A DNA stretch of 64,000 nucleotides from UBA2882 sp045542735 (GTDB lineage: Bacteria > Bacillota > Clostridia > Lachnospirales > Lachnospiraceae). Shown in pieces: positions 1-7,813 of the stretch; the stretch's first letter is position 1; each line of letters starts with the position of its first letter. Location of the stretch: the NCBI GenBank assembly GCA_045542735.1, contig JAZQLQ010000018.1:1-64000 (forward strand), given 5' to 3'. The position numbers and the translations under genes are program-made. Under the pieces are notes generated by a model. The model saw only the letters and a list, made by a program, of their open reading frames with translations. It ran no database searches and had not been told where the DNA came from.

Positions 1-324
1 GTCCCCGGTATGGGAGATATGCTGGATGCAGTCAATGCCATTATATACGCGCTGGAAGGCGATATTGATATGGCAATCATATCCTTACTTTGCACTATTC
101 CAATCGTAGGCTCATTGATTGGACTACCCATCAAATATGCCATGAGGTATGGTGTAGATGTGGGTATGGCATTCATGAAGTTTGGCATCAGAAATGCACC
201 GGAGATTGGATTGCGCCGAAAAATTGATATGAGATTTTTGGGGGATTTTAAGGTGCTACATGCATGCAAAATGTTTCCAAACCACAGGCATCCAACAAAT
301 AGGATTTCAAAAGCGGTACTTTGA
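1..324 (+). pseudogene. 3' remnant of a polymorphic toxin (PT-TG pre-toxin module)
   Basis: The frame is already open at base 1, so the true start lies outside the window. The residues VPGMGDMLDAVNAIIYALEG, a hydrophobic stretch with IPIVGS, and a K-A-x-R-Y segment match the PT-TG pre-toxin module, which in polymorphic toxins sits between the N-terminal delivery region and the C-terminal toxin. After about residue 65 the translation turns into basic, low-quality sequence (HACKMFPNHRHP) and stops at 324. A neighbouring frame is open to a stop at 362-364, which suggests a frameshift and loss of the toxin tip. No immunity gene follows; a tRNA does. The module call is fairly good; the decay is inferred. 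It could instead be an intact short variant tail. Confidence 0.55.
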
Positions 325-385
325 CGAACGTGCCGCGCTTGAAACCTATTTGTGGATGCCGTGAGTTGGAAAAGTGTTTTTTCAG

Positions 386-414
386 TTGCACAAAAAACGA
401 AGATTGTTTATAAT
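386..414 (+). promoter_or_regulatory. Sigma-A promoter of the tRNA-Thr gene
   Basis: TTGCAC (386-391), a 17-base spacer and TATAAT (409-414) lie 22 bases before the tRNA. The spacing and perfect -10 fit a strong stable-RNA promoter. Confidence 0.7.
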
Positions 415-435
415 ATCATTTGGTAATCTTACCAA

Positions 436-508
436 GCTGAAATAGCTCAGTCGGTAGAGCACTTCACTCGTAATGAAGGGGTCGTGGGTTCAAGTCCCAT
501 TTTCAGCT
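436..508 (+). tRNA. tRNA-Thr (anticodon CGU)
   Basis: The acceptor stem GCTGAAA (436-442) pairs perfectly with TTTCAGC (501-507), followed by discriminator T508. The anticodon stem CTTCA/TGAAG (462-466, 474-478) encloses the loop CTCGTAA, with anticodon CGT at 469-471, which reads ACG (Thr). The T arm GTGGG-TTCAAGT-CCCAT is canonical. CCA is not encoded. This is the minor threonine isoacceptor; it stands alone between a toxin remnant and a terminator. Confidence 0.96.
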
Positions 509-512
509 TAAT

Positions 513-557
513 AGAAAAGCTATCATCTCAATTGCAGATGATAGCTTTTCTGTTTTA
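513..557 (+). terminator. Intrinsic terminator of tRNA-Thr
   Basis: A 16-bp perfect stem, AGAAAAGCTATCATCT (513-528) against AGATGATAGCTTTTCT (536-551), has a 7-base loop and is followed by GTTTTATTT. Its tail touches the 3' end of the convergent minus-strand gene. Confidence 0.85.
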
Positions 558-1781
558 TTTTGATTTATTCCGGGATTTGGATAAATGTCTGCAAGCAAAT
601 ACATACACCGTTTCGCAACAAACAAGTAATACCAGCAGATAAGCAGCGGCGTAGCTTACAAAATGTGCCCAAGAGATTAATTCCGGCTCAAAAGGTATAA
701 TGGTAAGAGAAAAGAGCATACCAAATACCAGAGCATAATAAGAATCCATGCGGTTAAAAGCGTCTTTTGTATGGTTCAGGAAAAACAAAAGCGGAATCAG
801 AAAATAAGTCAGCGTGTATGAACCGCTCCACAAAGGGACAAAGACCATACATGCCACAAGAAGCAAATAGCGCTTCCAAGGTATGGTTTGTAATTTTGCC
901 AATATCAAAAATATAACCATACATAGTAATGAAATAGTCAGAATCACACCACGGTTTTGGGTAAACATCCCCACAAGTTCTCCGATGCATTGAAAGTTGC
1001 CTTCGCCAATATCCAATTGCAGTTCTGTTTGGTTGGCAAAGAACAGACGAATACCTTCGAAACCACCAACCCATAGAAAGGGCACAAAGAAAAACAAGAT
1101 GCCGTATAGGATTAAACGTAAGGCTTCTTTTATGCGTTTTTCGTACAAATACAGAATGCCGAATACAGCAGGATAAACCTTTAGTGAGGCAGCAATAGCA
1201 ATGAATATGAGAGCCAGTTCCCGTTTATAACGGCTCTTAGAATCCTTCAGATAGATTGCGGCAAGCAAACAAGCTGAGACATAGAGGATGTTGTTGCCCC
1301 GTTCGATACAGCCAATTAAAGTGCTGTAGGAAAGGATAAAAGCAAACATAATACACAATCTGTTTTCATCGGATAACCTAGGGCATATTTTTTTGATTAA
1401 ATAGTGAATGATAATAAGTGCCACAATCACAAATAAGAAGTATGCAAATAAGCCATAGCTTCCGATATCCAGAGCGTGGCTTACCACATATGTATCCTCC
1501 GGCAGGAGTAAGGACAGCAGATGATAAAACAAATAAGCCAGAGGAGGAAAGCATGCATGAAAGGTGGTGCTGTAAGTAGCATCTAAGTCTCTTGCATAGA
1601 CGATGTGGTTAAAAAAGTCCATAAACCGGTTATCACCTTGTAGATAAATAGTTCCGTCCAAAGCGTGCCCCTTTGTCATGAGTAGAGAACAAAGTGTAGC
1701 GATGATTCCCAAGATAATTGGGAGAAAAAACATTTCAAGAACGGATAGTTCTTTATTTTTCCAAGTAGATGTATTTTTCAT
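555..1781 (-). CDS. GT87/DUF2029-like multi-pass membrane protein (GT-C glycosyltransferase-like)
   Basis: This 408-residue protein has roughly ten hydrophobic segments. An early loop holds QGDNRFMDFFNHIVYARD, an acidic loop placed like the metal/lipid-phosphate-binding loop of GT-C polyprenyl-phosphate sugar transferases. A basic juxtamembrane segment (KDSKSRYKRELA) precedes IAIAASLKVYPAVFGI, typical of the GT87 (DUF2029) family, whose known members add mannose or arabinose from lipid donors. The C-terminus is short and basic. It lies 43 bases downstream of the ABC permease gene on the same strand, but nothing in its content ties it to that transporter. The fold class is moderately sure; the substrate is unknown. 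Confidence 0.6.
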   Translation of the reverse strand: MKNTSTWKNKELSVLEMFFLPIILGIIATLCSLLMTKGHALDGTIYLQGDNRFMDFFNHIVYARDLDATYSTTFHACFPPLAYLFYHLLSLLLPEDTYVVSHALDIGSYGLFAYFLFVIVALIIIHYLIKKICPRLSDENRLCIMFAFILSYSTLIGCIERGNNILYVSACLLAAIYLKDSKSRYKRELALIFIAIAASLKVYPAVFGILYLYEKRIKEALRLILYGILFFFVPFLWVGGFEGIRLFFANQTELQLDIGEGNFQCIGELVGMFTQNRGVILTISLLCMVIFLILAKLQTIPWKRYLLLVACMVFVPLWSGSYTLTYFLIPLLFFLNHTKDAFNRMDSYYALVFGMLFSLTIIPFEPELISWAHFVSYAAAYLLVLLVCCETVYVFACRHLSKSRNKSK

Positions 1782-1824
1782 ATCTGTAAACCTCTAATAT
1801 ATTGCATTGGTGCTAACAATCATT

Positions 1825-2610
1825 CTACAAGTTATTCATTTTCTTTTCAAGTTTCTGGATTCCGAAGTATAGTCCATATGCAATGACGCATAAAATAATA
1901 ATAGAAGAGATCACCATATCCAGTTTAAATACCTGTGTGCCGTAGATAATCAGATAACCCAATCCCTGTCTGGCAGCCAGAAACTCGCCGATGACCACAC
2001 CTACCAGTGAAAGCCCGATGTTGACCTTCATGGAGTTGATTAAGGTTGGCAGGGAATAGGGGAAGACAATACGGGAATAAACATCCCATTTGTTTCCACC
2101 CAGAGTTAAAATCAGTTTTTCCTTTTCAGGATCTGTCTGATGGAATTGTGTGTACAGGCTGATAATGGAACCAAAGATTGCCACGGAGATGCCGGCTACA
2201 ATAATGGTTTTCATGCCTGTGCCAAGCCATACGATAAAAAGCGGTGCCAAAGCAGACTTGGGCAAACTGTTTAGGATGACCAGCGTGGGTTCAAAAATGG
2301 CGGCAAGCGACTTGGAAAACCACAATGCAGAAGCAAATACTACAGTCAACAGCATAACGAAAAAGAAACTCAAGATAGTTTCGGCAAGGGTATAACCGAT
2401 ATGGGTAAATAATTCACCGGTCTGTCCCATGGAGATTACACAGGTTACAATACGGGAAGGAGAACTAAAGAAAAAAGCGTCAATCAGCTCCGTGTTTGCG
2501 GCAACTTCCCAAAGGATCAGGAAGGCGGCAAAAATCAGGAATCGAAAAAATTTAATCATACGTTTTTGCTTATGCAACAGATTTAGATATTGTTTATGCG
2601 ATTCACTCAT
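1825..2610 (-). CDS. ABC transporter permease, NitT/TauT family
   Basis: This 261-residue inner-membrane permease has about six hydrophobic segments and the cytoplasmic EAA loop (LTLGGNKWDVYSRIVFPYSL), the coupling helix that contacts the ATPase. An N-terminal cytoplasmic tail precedes FFRFLIFAAFLILWEVAA, a start typical of the SsuC/TauC/ThiX group. Its start overlaps the end of the ATPase gene by 8 bases, so the two are translationally coupled. Family substrates include nitrate, alkylsulfonates and thiamine pyrimidine precursors; the sequence does not say which. No substrate-binding protein gene is adjacent, so the transporter is incomplete here. Confidence 0.85.
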   Translation of the reverse strand: MSESHKQYLNLLHKQKRMIKFFRFLIFAAFLILWEVAANTELIDAFFFSSPSRIVTCVISMGQTGELFTHIGYTLAETILSFFFVMLLTVVFASALWFSKSLAAIFEPTLVILNSLPKSALAPLFIVWLGTGMKTIIVAGISVAIFGSIISLYTQFHQTDPEKEKLILTLGGNKWDVYSRIVFPYSLPTLINSMKVNIGLSLVGVVIGEFLAARQGLGYLIIYGTQVFKLDMVISSIIILCVIAYGLYFGIQKLEKKMNNL

Positions 2611-3355
2611 CAGGTGGGTTCATCTCCTTCCATAAGACTTGAAAATATTCTCCAAACTTCGGATGTTCTCTGACTGCTAAGGAGCCTTTTTCTTTACAGG
2701 GGATATCAATATCCATGTTTTTAACCACATGAGCGGGTCGGTTAGATAAAACGATAATCTTATCCGAAAGGCTGATGGCTTCTGAAAGATCATGGGTGAC
2801 GAGAATAGCTGTTTTGCCTTCTTTCCGAATAATTTTACCGATGTCGTCGGCGACCAAAAGTCTGGTCTGATAATCCAGGGCACTGAAGGGTTCATCCAAT
2901 AAAAGGGTATCCGGATTTAACCCAAGGGTACGGATCAAAGCAGCGCGTTGGCGCATGCCTCCGGACAATTGTGCAGGGTATTTCTCACGAAACTGTGAGA
3001 GACCATATTTATGCAATAAATTCTCCAGTCTTCTCCGGGTTTCTGCATTCATGGATTTGTGAATGGATGGACCAAGGGAGATGTTTTTCCAAATGGTATA
3101 GTAGGGTAATAACAAATCTTGTTGAAACATATAGCCAAAAGAGACATCTTTATCAATCACCAAATTTCCGGCTCCTACAGGAAGTAAACCGGCAAGGATG
3201 GAGAGAATGGTAGATTTGCCACAGCCGCTGGGACCGACGATAGATACAAATTCGCCTTTGGAAACAGTAAATGAAATATCAGAGAGCGCTTCAATTTCTC
3301 CATCGGGACGGTGGTAAGAAAAGGAAACGCCCTGTAATGCGATATAGGGTTTCAT
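2603..3355 (-). CDS. ABC transporter ATP-binding protein, NitT/TauT family
   Basis: This 250-residue nucleotide-binding subunit powers the neighbouring permease. It has Walker A GPSGCGKST, Q-loop (MFQQD), signature LSGGMRQR, Walker B TLLLDEPFSALD and the switch histidine (LVTHDLSEA), so it should be catalytically competent. Spacing between motifs and the C-terminal ~30 residues fit the SsuB/TauB/ThiY-partner group. The start follows a strong AGGAGG-type site on the minus strand (about 3361-3369). It is the first gene of the minus-strand group and diverges from argH across a 138-base gap. Confidence 0.9.
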   Translation of the reverse strand: MKPYIALQGVSFSYHRPDGEIEALSDISFTVSKGEFVSIVGPSGCGKSTILSILAGLLPVGAGNLVIDKDVSFGYMFQQDLLLPYYTIWKNISLGPSIHKSMNAETRRRLENLLHKYGLSQFREKYPAQLSGGMRQRAALIRTLGLNPDTLLLDEPFSALDYQTRLLVADDIGKIIRKEGKTAILVTHDLSEAISLSDKIIVLSNRPAHVVKNMDIDIPCKEKGSLAVREHPKFGEYFQVLWKEMNPPDE

Positions 3356-3426
3356 AAAAATCTCCTCCTTTTCTATTAATGTATGTAAAAAAAAAGACTG
3401 TGTGTCGGTTTTTTCAACTGTATTTC

Positions 3427-3455
3427 TTGAAAATAATGGCTTAATATGGTATTAT
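3427..3455 (+). promoter_or_regulatory. Sigma-A promoter upstream of argH
   Basis: TTGAAA (3427-3432), 17-base spacer, TATTAT (3450-3455). It lies 38 bases before the argH start in the gap shared with the divergent ABC operon. I see no clear arginine-repressor box. Confidence 0.6.
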
Positions 3456-3493
3456 CAAATTTAGTTTTAACATAGAGTTGGAGGACGTATATC

Positions 3494-4897
3494 ATGGCAC
3501 AGCTGTGGGGAGGACGTTTTACAAAGGATACGGATGAGTTGGTATATCGCTTTAATGCATCCATTTCCTTTGATCAGAAATTTTTTCAACAGGATATTGA
3601 AGGTAGCATTGCACATGTGGTTATGCTACATAAACAGGGCATTTTGACAAAAGAAGAGAAGGATGCCATTGTCAAAGGCTTGACCGGCATCCGAGAGGAT
3701 GTAGAAGCAGGCAAACTGGAGATTACCGATACCTATGAGGATATTCATAGTTTTGTGGAAGCAAACTTGATTGACCGTATTGGTGATATCGGTAAAAAAC
3801 TTCATACAGGACGTAGCCGTAATGATCAGGTTGCATTGGATATGAAACTTTATGTCCGTTCTGAGATTGTTAATATTGATGAGATTTTAAAAGAACTTTT
3901 AACCACAATCTTAAAGATTATGGAAGAAAATACAGAGACCTATATGCCGGGCTTTACCCATTTACAGAAGGCCCAGCCGGTGACATTGGCTCACCATATG
4001 GGTGCGTATTTTGAGATGTTCAAACGTGACAGACTTCGTATGAGAGATATTTATCACCGTATGAATTATTGTCCTTTGGGCTCCGGTGCATTGGCAGGAA
4101 CCACTTATCCCTTGGATCGCGTGTATACTGCATCTTTGTTGGGCTTTGAAGGACCTACCTTAAATAGCATGGATTCCGTTGCAGACAGAGATTATGTGGT
4201 AGAGTTTTTGAGCGCTATGGCGACCATTATGATGCACTTAAGCCGTTTTTCGGAGGAAATCATTATCTGGAATTCCAACGAATACGGTTTTGTGGAGATT
4301 GATGATGCCTATTCCACAGGCAGTAGCATTATGCCGCAAAAGAAAAACCCGGATATTGCAGAGCTTGTCAGAGGTAAGACCGGACGTGTGTATGGTGCAT
4401 TGATGTCCATGCTTACCACACTTAAGGGTATTCCTCTTGCGTATAATAAAGACATGCAGGAAGATAAGGAACTGACCTTTGATGCCATTGATACCGTAAA
4501 AGGATGTCTGTCCTTGTTTAACGGTATGATTGCTACCATGAGATTCCGCAACGAAGTCATGGAAAAGAGTGCCATGAACGGCTTTACTAACGCGACGGAT
4601 GCCGCAGACTATTTGGTAAATCACGGAGTTCCTTTCCGTGATGCACACAGTATTATTGGTAAAATGGTATTGACCTGTATCGAAAAGAACAAAGCAATCC
4701 TGGATCTTACCATGGAAGAGTTTAAAGAACTCAGTGAAGTCTTTGAGCCGGATATTTATGAAGCAGTCAGCTTAAAGACTTGCGTAGAAAAACGTCTGAC
4801 CATCGGCGCCCCCGGTAAGGCAGCTATGGACAAGGTTATCGCTATGGAAAAAGAATATTTACAGAGCGATTGGAAAGACAAAGATATGATTTATTAA
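3494..4897 (+). CDS. argH: Argininosuccinate lyase
   Basis: Catalyses the last step of arginine synthesis, argininosuccinate to arginine plus fumarate, in the cytoplasm as a homotetramer. The 467 residues match family length. The start MAQLWGGRFTKDTDELVYRF is diagnostic; TGRSRNDQ and the fumarase-superfamily signature GSSIMPQKKNPD, which contains the mobile catalytic serine loop, are intact. HTHLQ-type motif appears as FTHLQKAQP. GGAGG at 3480-3484 sets the ATG. The next gene, asd, begins 59 bases on without a terminator, so the two may be cotranscribed. No argG is nearby. Confidence 0.97.
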   Translation: MAQLWGGRFTKDTDELVYRFNASISFDQKFFQQDIEGSIAHVVMLHKQGILTKEEKDAIVKGLTGIREDVEAGKLEITDTYEDIHSFVEANLIDRIGDIGKKLHTGRSRNDQVALDMKLYVRSEIVNIDEILKELLTTILKIMEENTETYMPGFTHLQKAQPVTLAHHMGAYFEMFKRDRLRMRDIYHRMNYCPLGSGALAGTTYPLDRVYTASLLGFEGPTLNSMDSVADRDYVVEFLSAMATIMMHLSRFSEEIIIWNSNEYGFVEIDDAYSTGSSIMPQKKNPDIAELVRGKTGRVYGALMSMLTTLKGIPLAYNKDMQEDKELTFDAIDTVKGCLSLFNGMIATMRFRNEVMEKSAMNGFTNATDAADYLVNHGVPFRDAHSIIGKMVLTCIEKNKAILDLTMEEFKELSEVFEPDIYEAVSLKTCVEKRLTIGAPGKAAMDKVIAMEKEYLQSDWKDKDMIY

Positions 4898-4956
4898 GAT
4901 TTATTGGCCCCAGGCTTATAAATAAAGCTACAAAACGAAGTGAGGAGAATGAAAAA

Positions 4957-6042
4957 ATGAGTGACAAATTAAAAGTTGGTATTTTAGGTGGAACCGGTAT
5001 GGTTGGTCAGAGATTTATTTCTCTGCTTGAAAATCATCCTTGGTTTGAGGTGACAACTATCGCAGCAAGCCCCAGATCTGCAGGAAAGACTTATGCAGAG
5101 GCAGTTGGCGACAGATGGAAAATGACTACACCTATGCCGGAAGCAGTTAAAAATATAGTGGTTAAAAATGTAAATGAAGTAGAAGAAGTTGCGGCATCTG
5201 TAGACTTTGTTTTCTCTGCAGTAGATATGACCAAAGAAGAAATCAGAGCCATTGAAGATGCATATGCAAAGACTGAAACACCTGTTGTTTCCAATAACTC
5301 TGCACACAGATGGACTCCCGATGTTCCCATGATCATTCCGGAGATTAACCCTGACCACACAGATGTTATCGAAGCACAGAAAAAACGTCTTGGTACAACC
5401 AAAGGCTTCGTGGCTGTAAAACCTAACTGCTCCATCCAGAGCTATGCGCCTGTATTATATGCATGGCGTGAGTTTGAGCCTTATGAAGTAATCGCTACTA
5501 CATATCAGGCAATTTCCGGTGCAGGTAAGACATTTAAAGATTGGCCTGAAATGGTTGAAAATATCATTCCTTATATCGGTGGCGAAGAAGAAAAGAGCGA
5601 AAAAGAGCCTTTGAGAATCTATGGTAAAGTAGAAAATGGTGAAATCGTTCCCGCTACAGAGCCTAAGATCTCTTGTCAGTGTATCCGTGTACCTGTATTA
5701 AACGGACATACAGCAGCTGTATTCGTTAAATTCAGAAAACAACCTACCAAAGAGCAGTTAATCGAAAGATTGGTTTCCTTCAAGGGTCTTCCTCAGGAAC
5801 TGGAACTTCCTTCTGCTCCCAAGCAGTTTATCCAGTATATGGAAGAAGACAACAGACCTCAGGTAAAGGCAGACGTTGACTTTGAAAACGGAATGGGCGT
5901 ATCCATCGGACGTATCAGAGAAGACTCTATTTATGATTACAAATTTGTAGGTTTATCCCACAATACAGTCAGAGGTGCTGCAGGTGGTGCAGTGCTTTGT
6001 GCAGAATTGTTAAAAGCAAAAGGCTTTATTAATAAAAAATAA
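4957..6042 (+). CDS. asd: Aspartate-semialdehyde dehydrogenase, archaeal/fungal type
   Basis: Reduces aspartyl phosphate to aspartate semialdehyde with NADPH, the branch point to lysine/diaminopimelate, threonine and methionine. The ATG at 4957 is chosen because GAGGAG lies 10 bases upstream and the protein then starts MSDKLKVGILGGTGMVGQRF, with the Rossmann G-x-x-G-x-x-G. Upstream codons in frame look non-coding. The catalytic cysteine is in VKPNCSIQSY. The pattern SNNSAHRWTPDVPMIIPEIN and 361-residue length place it in the archaeal/fungal ASADH branch rather than the E. coli branch (GNCTVSL). The function is firm; the branch call rests on motif memory. Confidence 0.94.
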   Translation: MSDKLKVGILGGTGMVGQRFISLLENHPWFEVTTIAASPRSAGKTYAEAVGDRWKMTTPMPEAVKNIVVKNVNEVEEVAASVDFVFSAVDMTKEEIRAIEDAYAKTETPVVSNNSAHRWTPDVPMIIPEINPDHTDVIEAQKKRLGTTKGFVAVKPNCSIQSYAPVLYAWREFEPYEVIATTYQAISGAGKTFKDWPEMVENIIPYIGGEEEKSEKEPLRIYGKVENGEIVPATEPKISCQCIRVPVLNGHTAAVFVKFRKQPTKEQLIERLVSFKGLPQELELPSAPKQFIQYMEEDNRPQVKADVDFENGMGVSIGRIREDSIYDYKFVGLSHNTVRGAAGGAVLCAELLKAKGFINKK

Positions 6043-6078
6043 TTTAGATTTTATAAAGTGTGAAAGGAGGTAGTACAA

Positions 6079-7803
6079 ATGAATGATTTACAATTTCAGT
6101 TGGATATGGTCCGTTCGTTGAATCAGCAATTAAACGGCAAAGAGAAAATGTATCAGTTGGTATGTTCTACCTCCCATAATGCTTTTATTTATGTGGATTT
6201 CCAGAAAAACACAGTGAATATTTTGGGTAATTGGAAAGGATTTTTCGATTTTGTCTTAGATAAAACAGAAGACATTTTGATGATTTCCGATGTGGTAAAA
6301 GAAGAATACAAGCGTGATTTACGCAATCTCTTATGTCTGGAAAAGAGAAACGAAGGCAGTGGCGTTGTGGAGTGCTGCTTAAGTGAGTCGGGCAGATGGC
6401 TGGAGTTTGAGTGTACTGTGTTGTATGACAAAGAGCGTCCGGTAGAAAAAGTTATCCGTATCCGGGATATTACTGCTGTTAAAAAGCAAAATGATGAGCT
6501 TCGCTATATGGCTTATTACGATATGCTGACAGGACTTTATAACCGAAACTATTTTGTCAGTGTATTGAGCGACTGGGTCAGAAAAGCAGAAGCAGATGGT
6601 GATACCATCGCAGTCATGTGCTTAGAAATTGATAACTTTAAGAAAATTAACGATGGTCTGGGACTTGTTGCCGGTGATGAGTTGATTCAGTCTTTTGGAT
6701 TGTTCTTAAAAGGCTTTATGGATGCACAGACAATTGTGGCACATGTGACGGACGATACGTATTATATAGCTGTGAAAAATCCTATAGGAAGTCACAGTAC
6801 AGAGAAAATGTTTAGTTCCATTGTTAAAAGAGTAGAAGAACCCTTTATTTTGATGGGCGGACATGAGATTTATGTTTCCGTATGTGCCGGTGTGGCAGAG
6901 TATCCGGAAGCGGCTACCAACAGTATTGAGTTGATCAATTGCTCAGAGATTGTTATGTTCCGTTCCAAAGAAAACGGACCAAACAGCATGAAATATTTTG
7001 AAGCACCTATTTTCCAGGATTTTATTGAAAACATCAATATGGAAAATAAATTAAAAGAAGCAGTCAATATGAATCGCTTTCTATTGTATTATCAACCCCA
7101 GTATGATTCCCAGTCGGGAAAATTGCGTGGTGTGGAAGCTTTGGTGCGTTGGCAGGATGAATCCGGTAAAATGATTAGTCCCGGTGTCTTTATCCCCATT
7201 GCAGAAAAAAGCGGTATGATTGTGCCCATTGGTGCATGGGTTCTGGAAGAGGGTATTAAGAAGTATGCGGAATGGAGAGAAAAGTATAATTGTGATATGA
7301 TTTTATCTCTCAATATTTCTGCCATTCAGTACAAACGTCCCGATTTTGTAAACAATTTATTGGAGTTGTTGGAAAAGTATAAAGTAAATCCAAAGGATAT
7401 TGAGTTGGAGATTACCGAAAGTGTTTTGATTGATGATTTTGAACAGGTTGTTTCCAAACTTCGTACCTTAAAAGAGTACGGCATCAAGATTTCATTGGAT
7501 GATTTTGGTACGGGTTATTCCTCTTTGTCCTATTTGAAAGGATTACCCATTGATACCTTAAAGATTGACAAATCCTTCATTGACACCGTTACAGAGGACA
7601 AGAGTACACAAGTTATTACGGAGTCTATTGTATCCATGGTGAAAAAACTTGGCTATGAAACTGTAGCGGAAGGTGTAGAGACCGAAGAACAATATGAATA
7701 TCTAAAGAAAATCGAATGTGATAATATTCAGGGATATTTATTGGGTAAACCGATGCCTGCAGATGGAATTGCGGATTTGTTGGAAAACGAAGCCGTAGGA
7801 TAA
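6079..7803 (+). CDS. Degenerate GGDEF domain plus EAL domain protein (probable c-di-GMP phosphodiesterase)
   Basis: A 574-residue soluble protein: a PAS-like sensor region (about 20-135), a GGDEF-fold domain (about 145-310) and an EAL domain (about 325-570). The GGDEF site reads TDDTY (224-228), so cyclase activity should be lost; the domain may still bind GTP or dimerise. The EAL site is intact: E353-A-L, N412, E444, D474/D475 in SLDDFGTGYSS, K495 and E531, so c-di-GMP hydrolysis to pGpG is expected. No transmembrane segment. AAAGGAGG sits 8 bases before the ATG. It is followed 10 bases later by an ATPase gene, suggesting one transcript. Confidence 0.9.
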   Translation: MNDLQFQLDMVRSLNQQLNGKEKMYQLVCSTSHNAFIYVDFQKNTVNILGNWKGFFDFVLDKTEDILMISDVVKEEYKRDLRNLLCLEKRNEGSGVVECCLSESGRWLEFECTVLYDKERPVEKVIRIRDITAVKKQNDELRYMAYYDMLTGLYNRNYFVSVLSDWVRKAEADGDTIAVMCLEIDNFKKINDGLGLVAGDELIQSFGLFLKGFMDAQTIVAHVTDDTYYIAVKNPIGSHSTEKMFSSIVKRVEEPFILMGGHEIYVSVCAGVAEYPEAATNSIELINCSEIVMFRSKENGPNSMKYFEAPIFQDFIENINMENKLKEAVNMNRFLLYYQPQYDSQSGKLRGVEALVRWQDESGKMISPGVFIPIAEKSGMIVPIGAWVLEEGIKKYAEWREKYNCDMILSLNISAIQYKRPDFVNNLLELLEKYKVNPKDIELEITESVLIDDFEQVVSKLRTLKEYGIKISLDDFGTGYSSLSYLKGLPIDTLKIDKSFIDTVTEDKSTQVITESIVSMVKKLGYETVAEGVETEEQYEYLKKIECDNIQGYLLGKPMPADGIADLLENEAVG

Positions 7804-7813
7804 GGGAGTTACT

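Noticed and set aside
436..508. tRNA-Thr as an integration site of a mobile island
   Set aside because: No integrase and no repeat of the tRNA 3' end seen further along the window.
4238..4648. Long antisense frames inside argH (also within asd, ilvC, gyrase-like and other genes)
   Set aside because: Cysteine/histidine-rich, low-quality translations opposite clearly coding frames; no ribosome sites.
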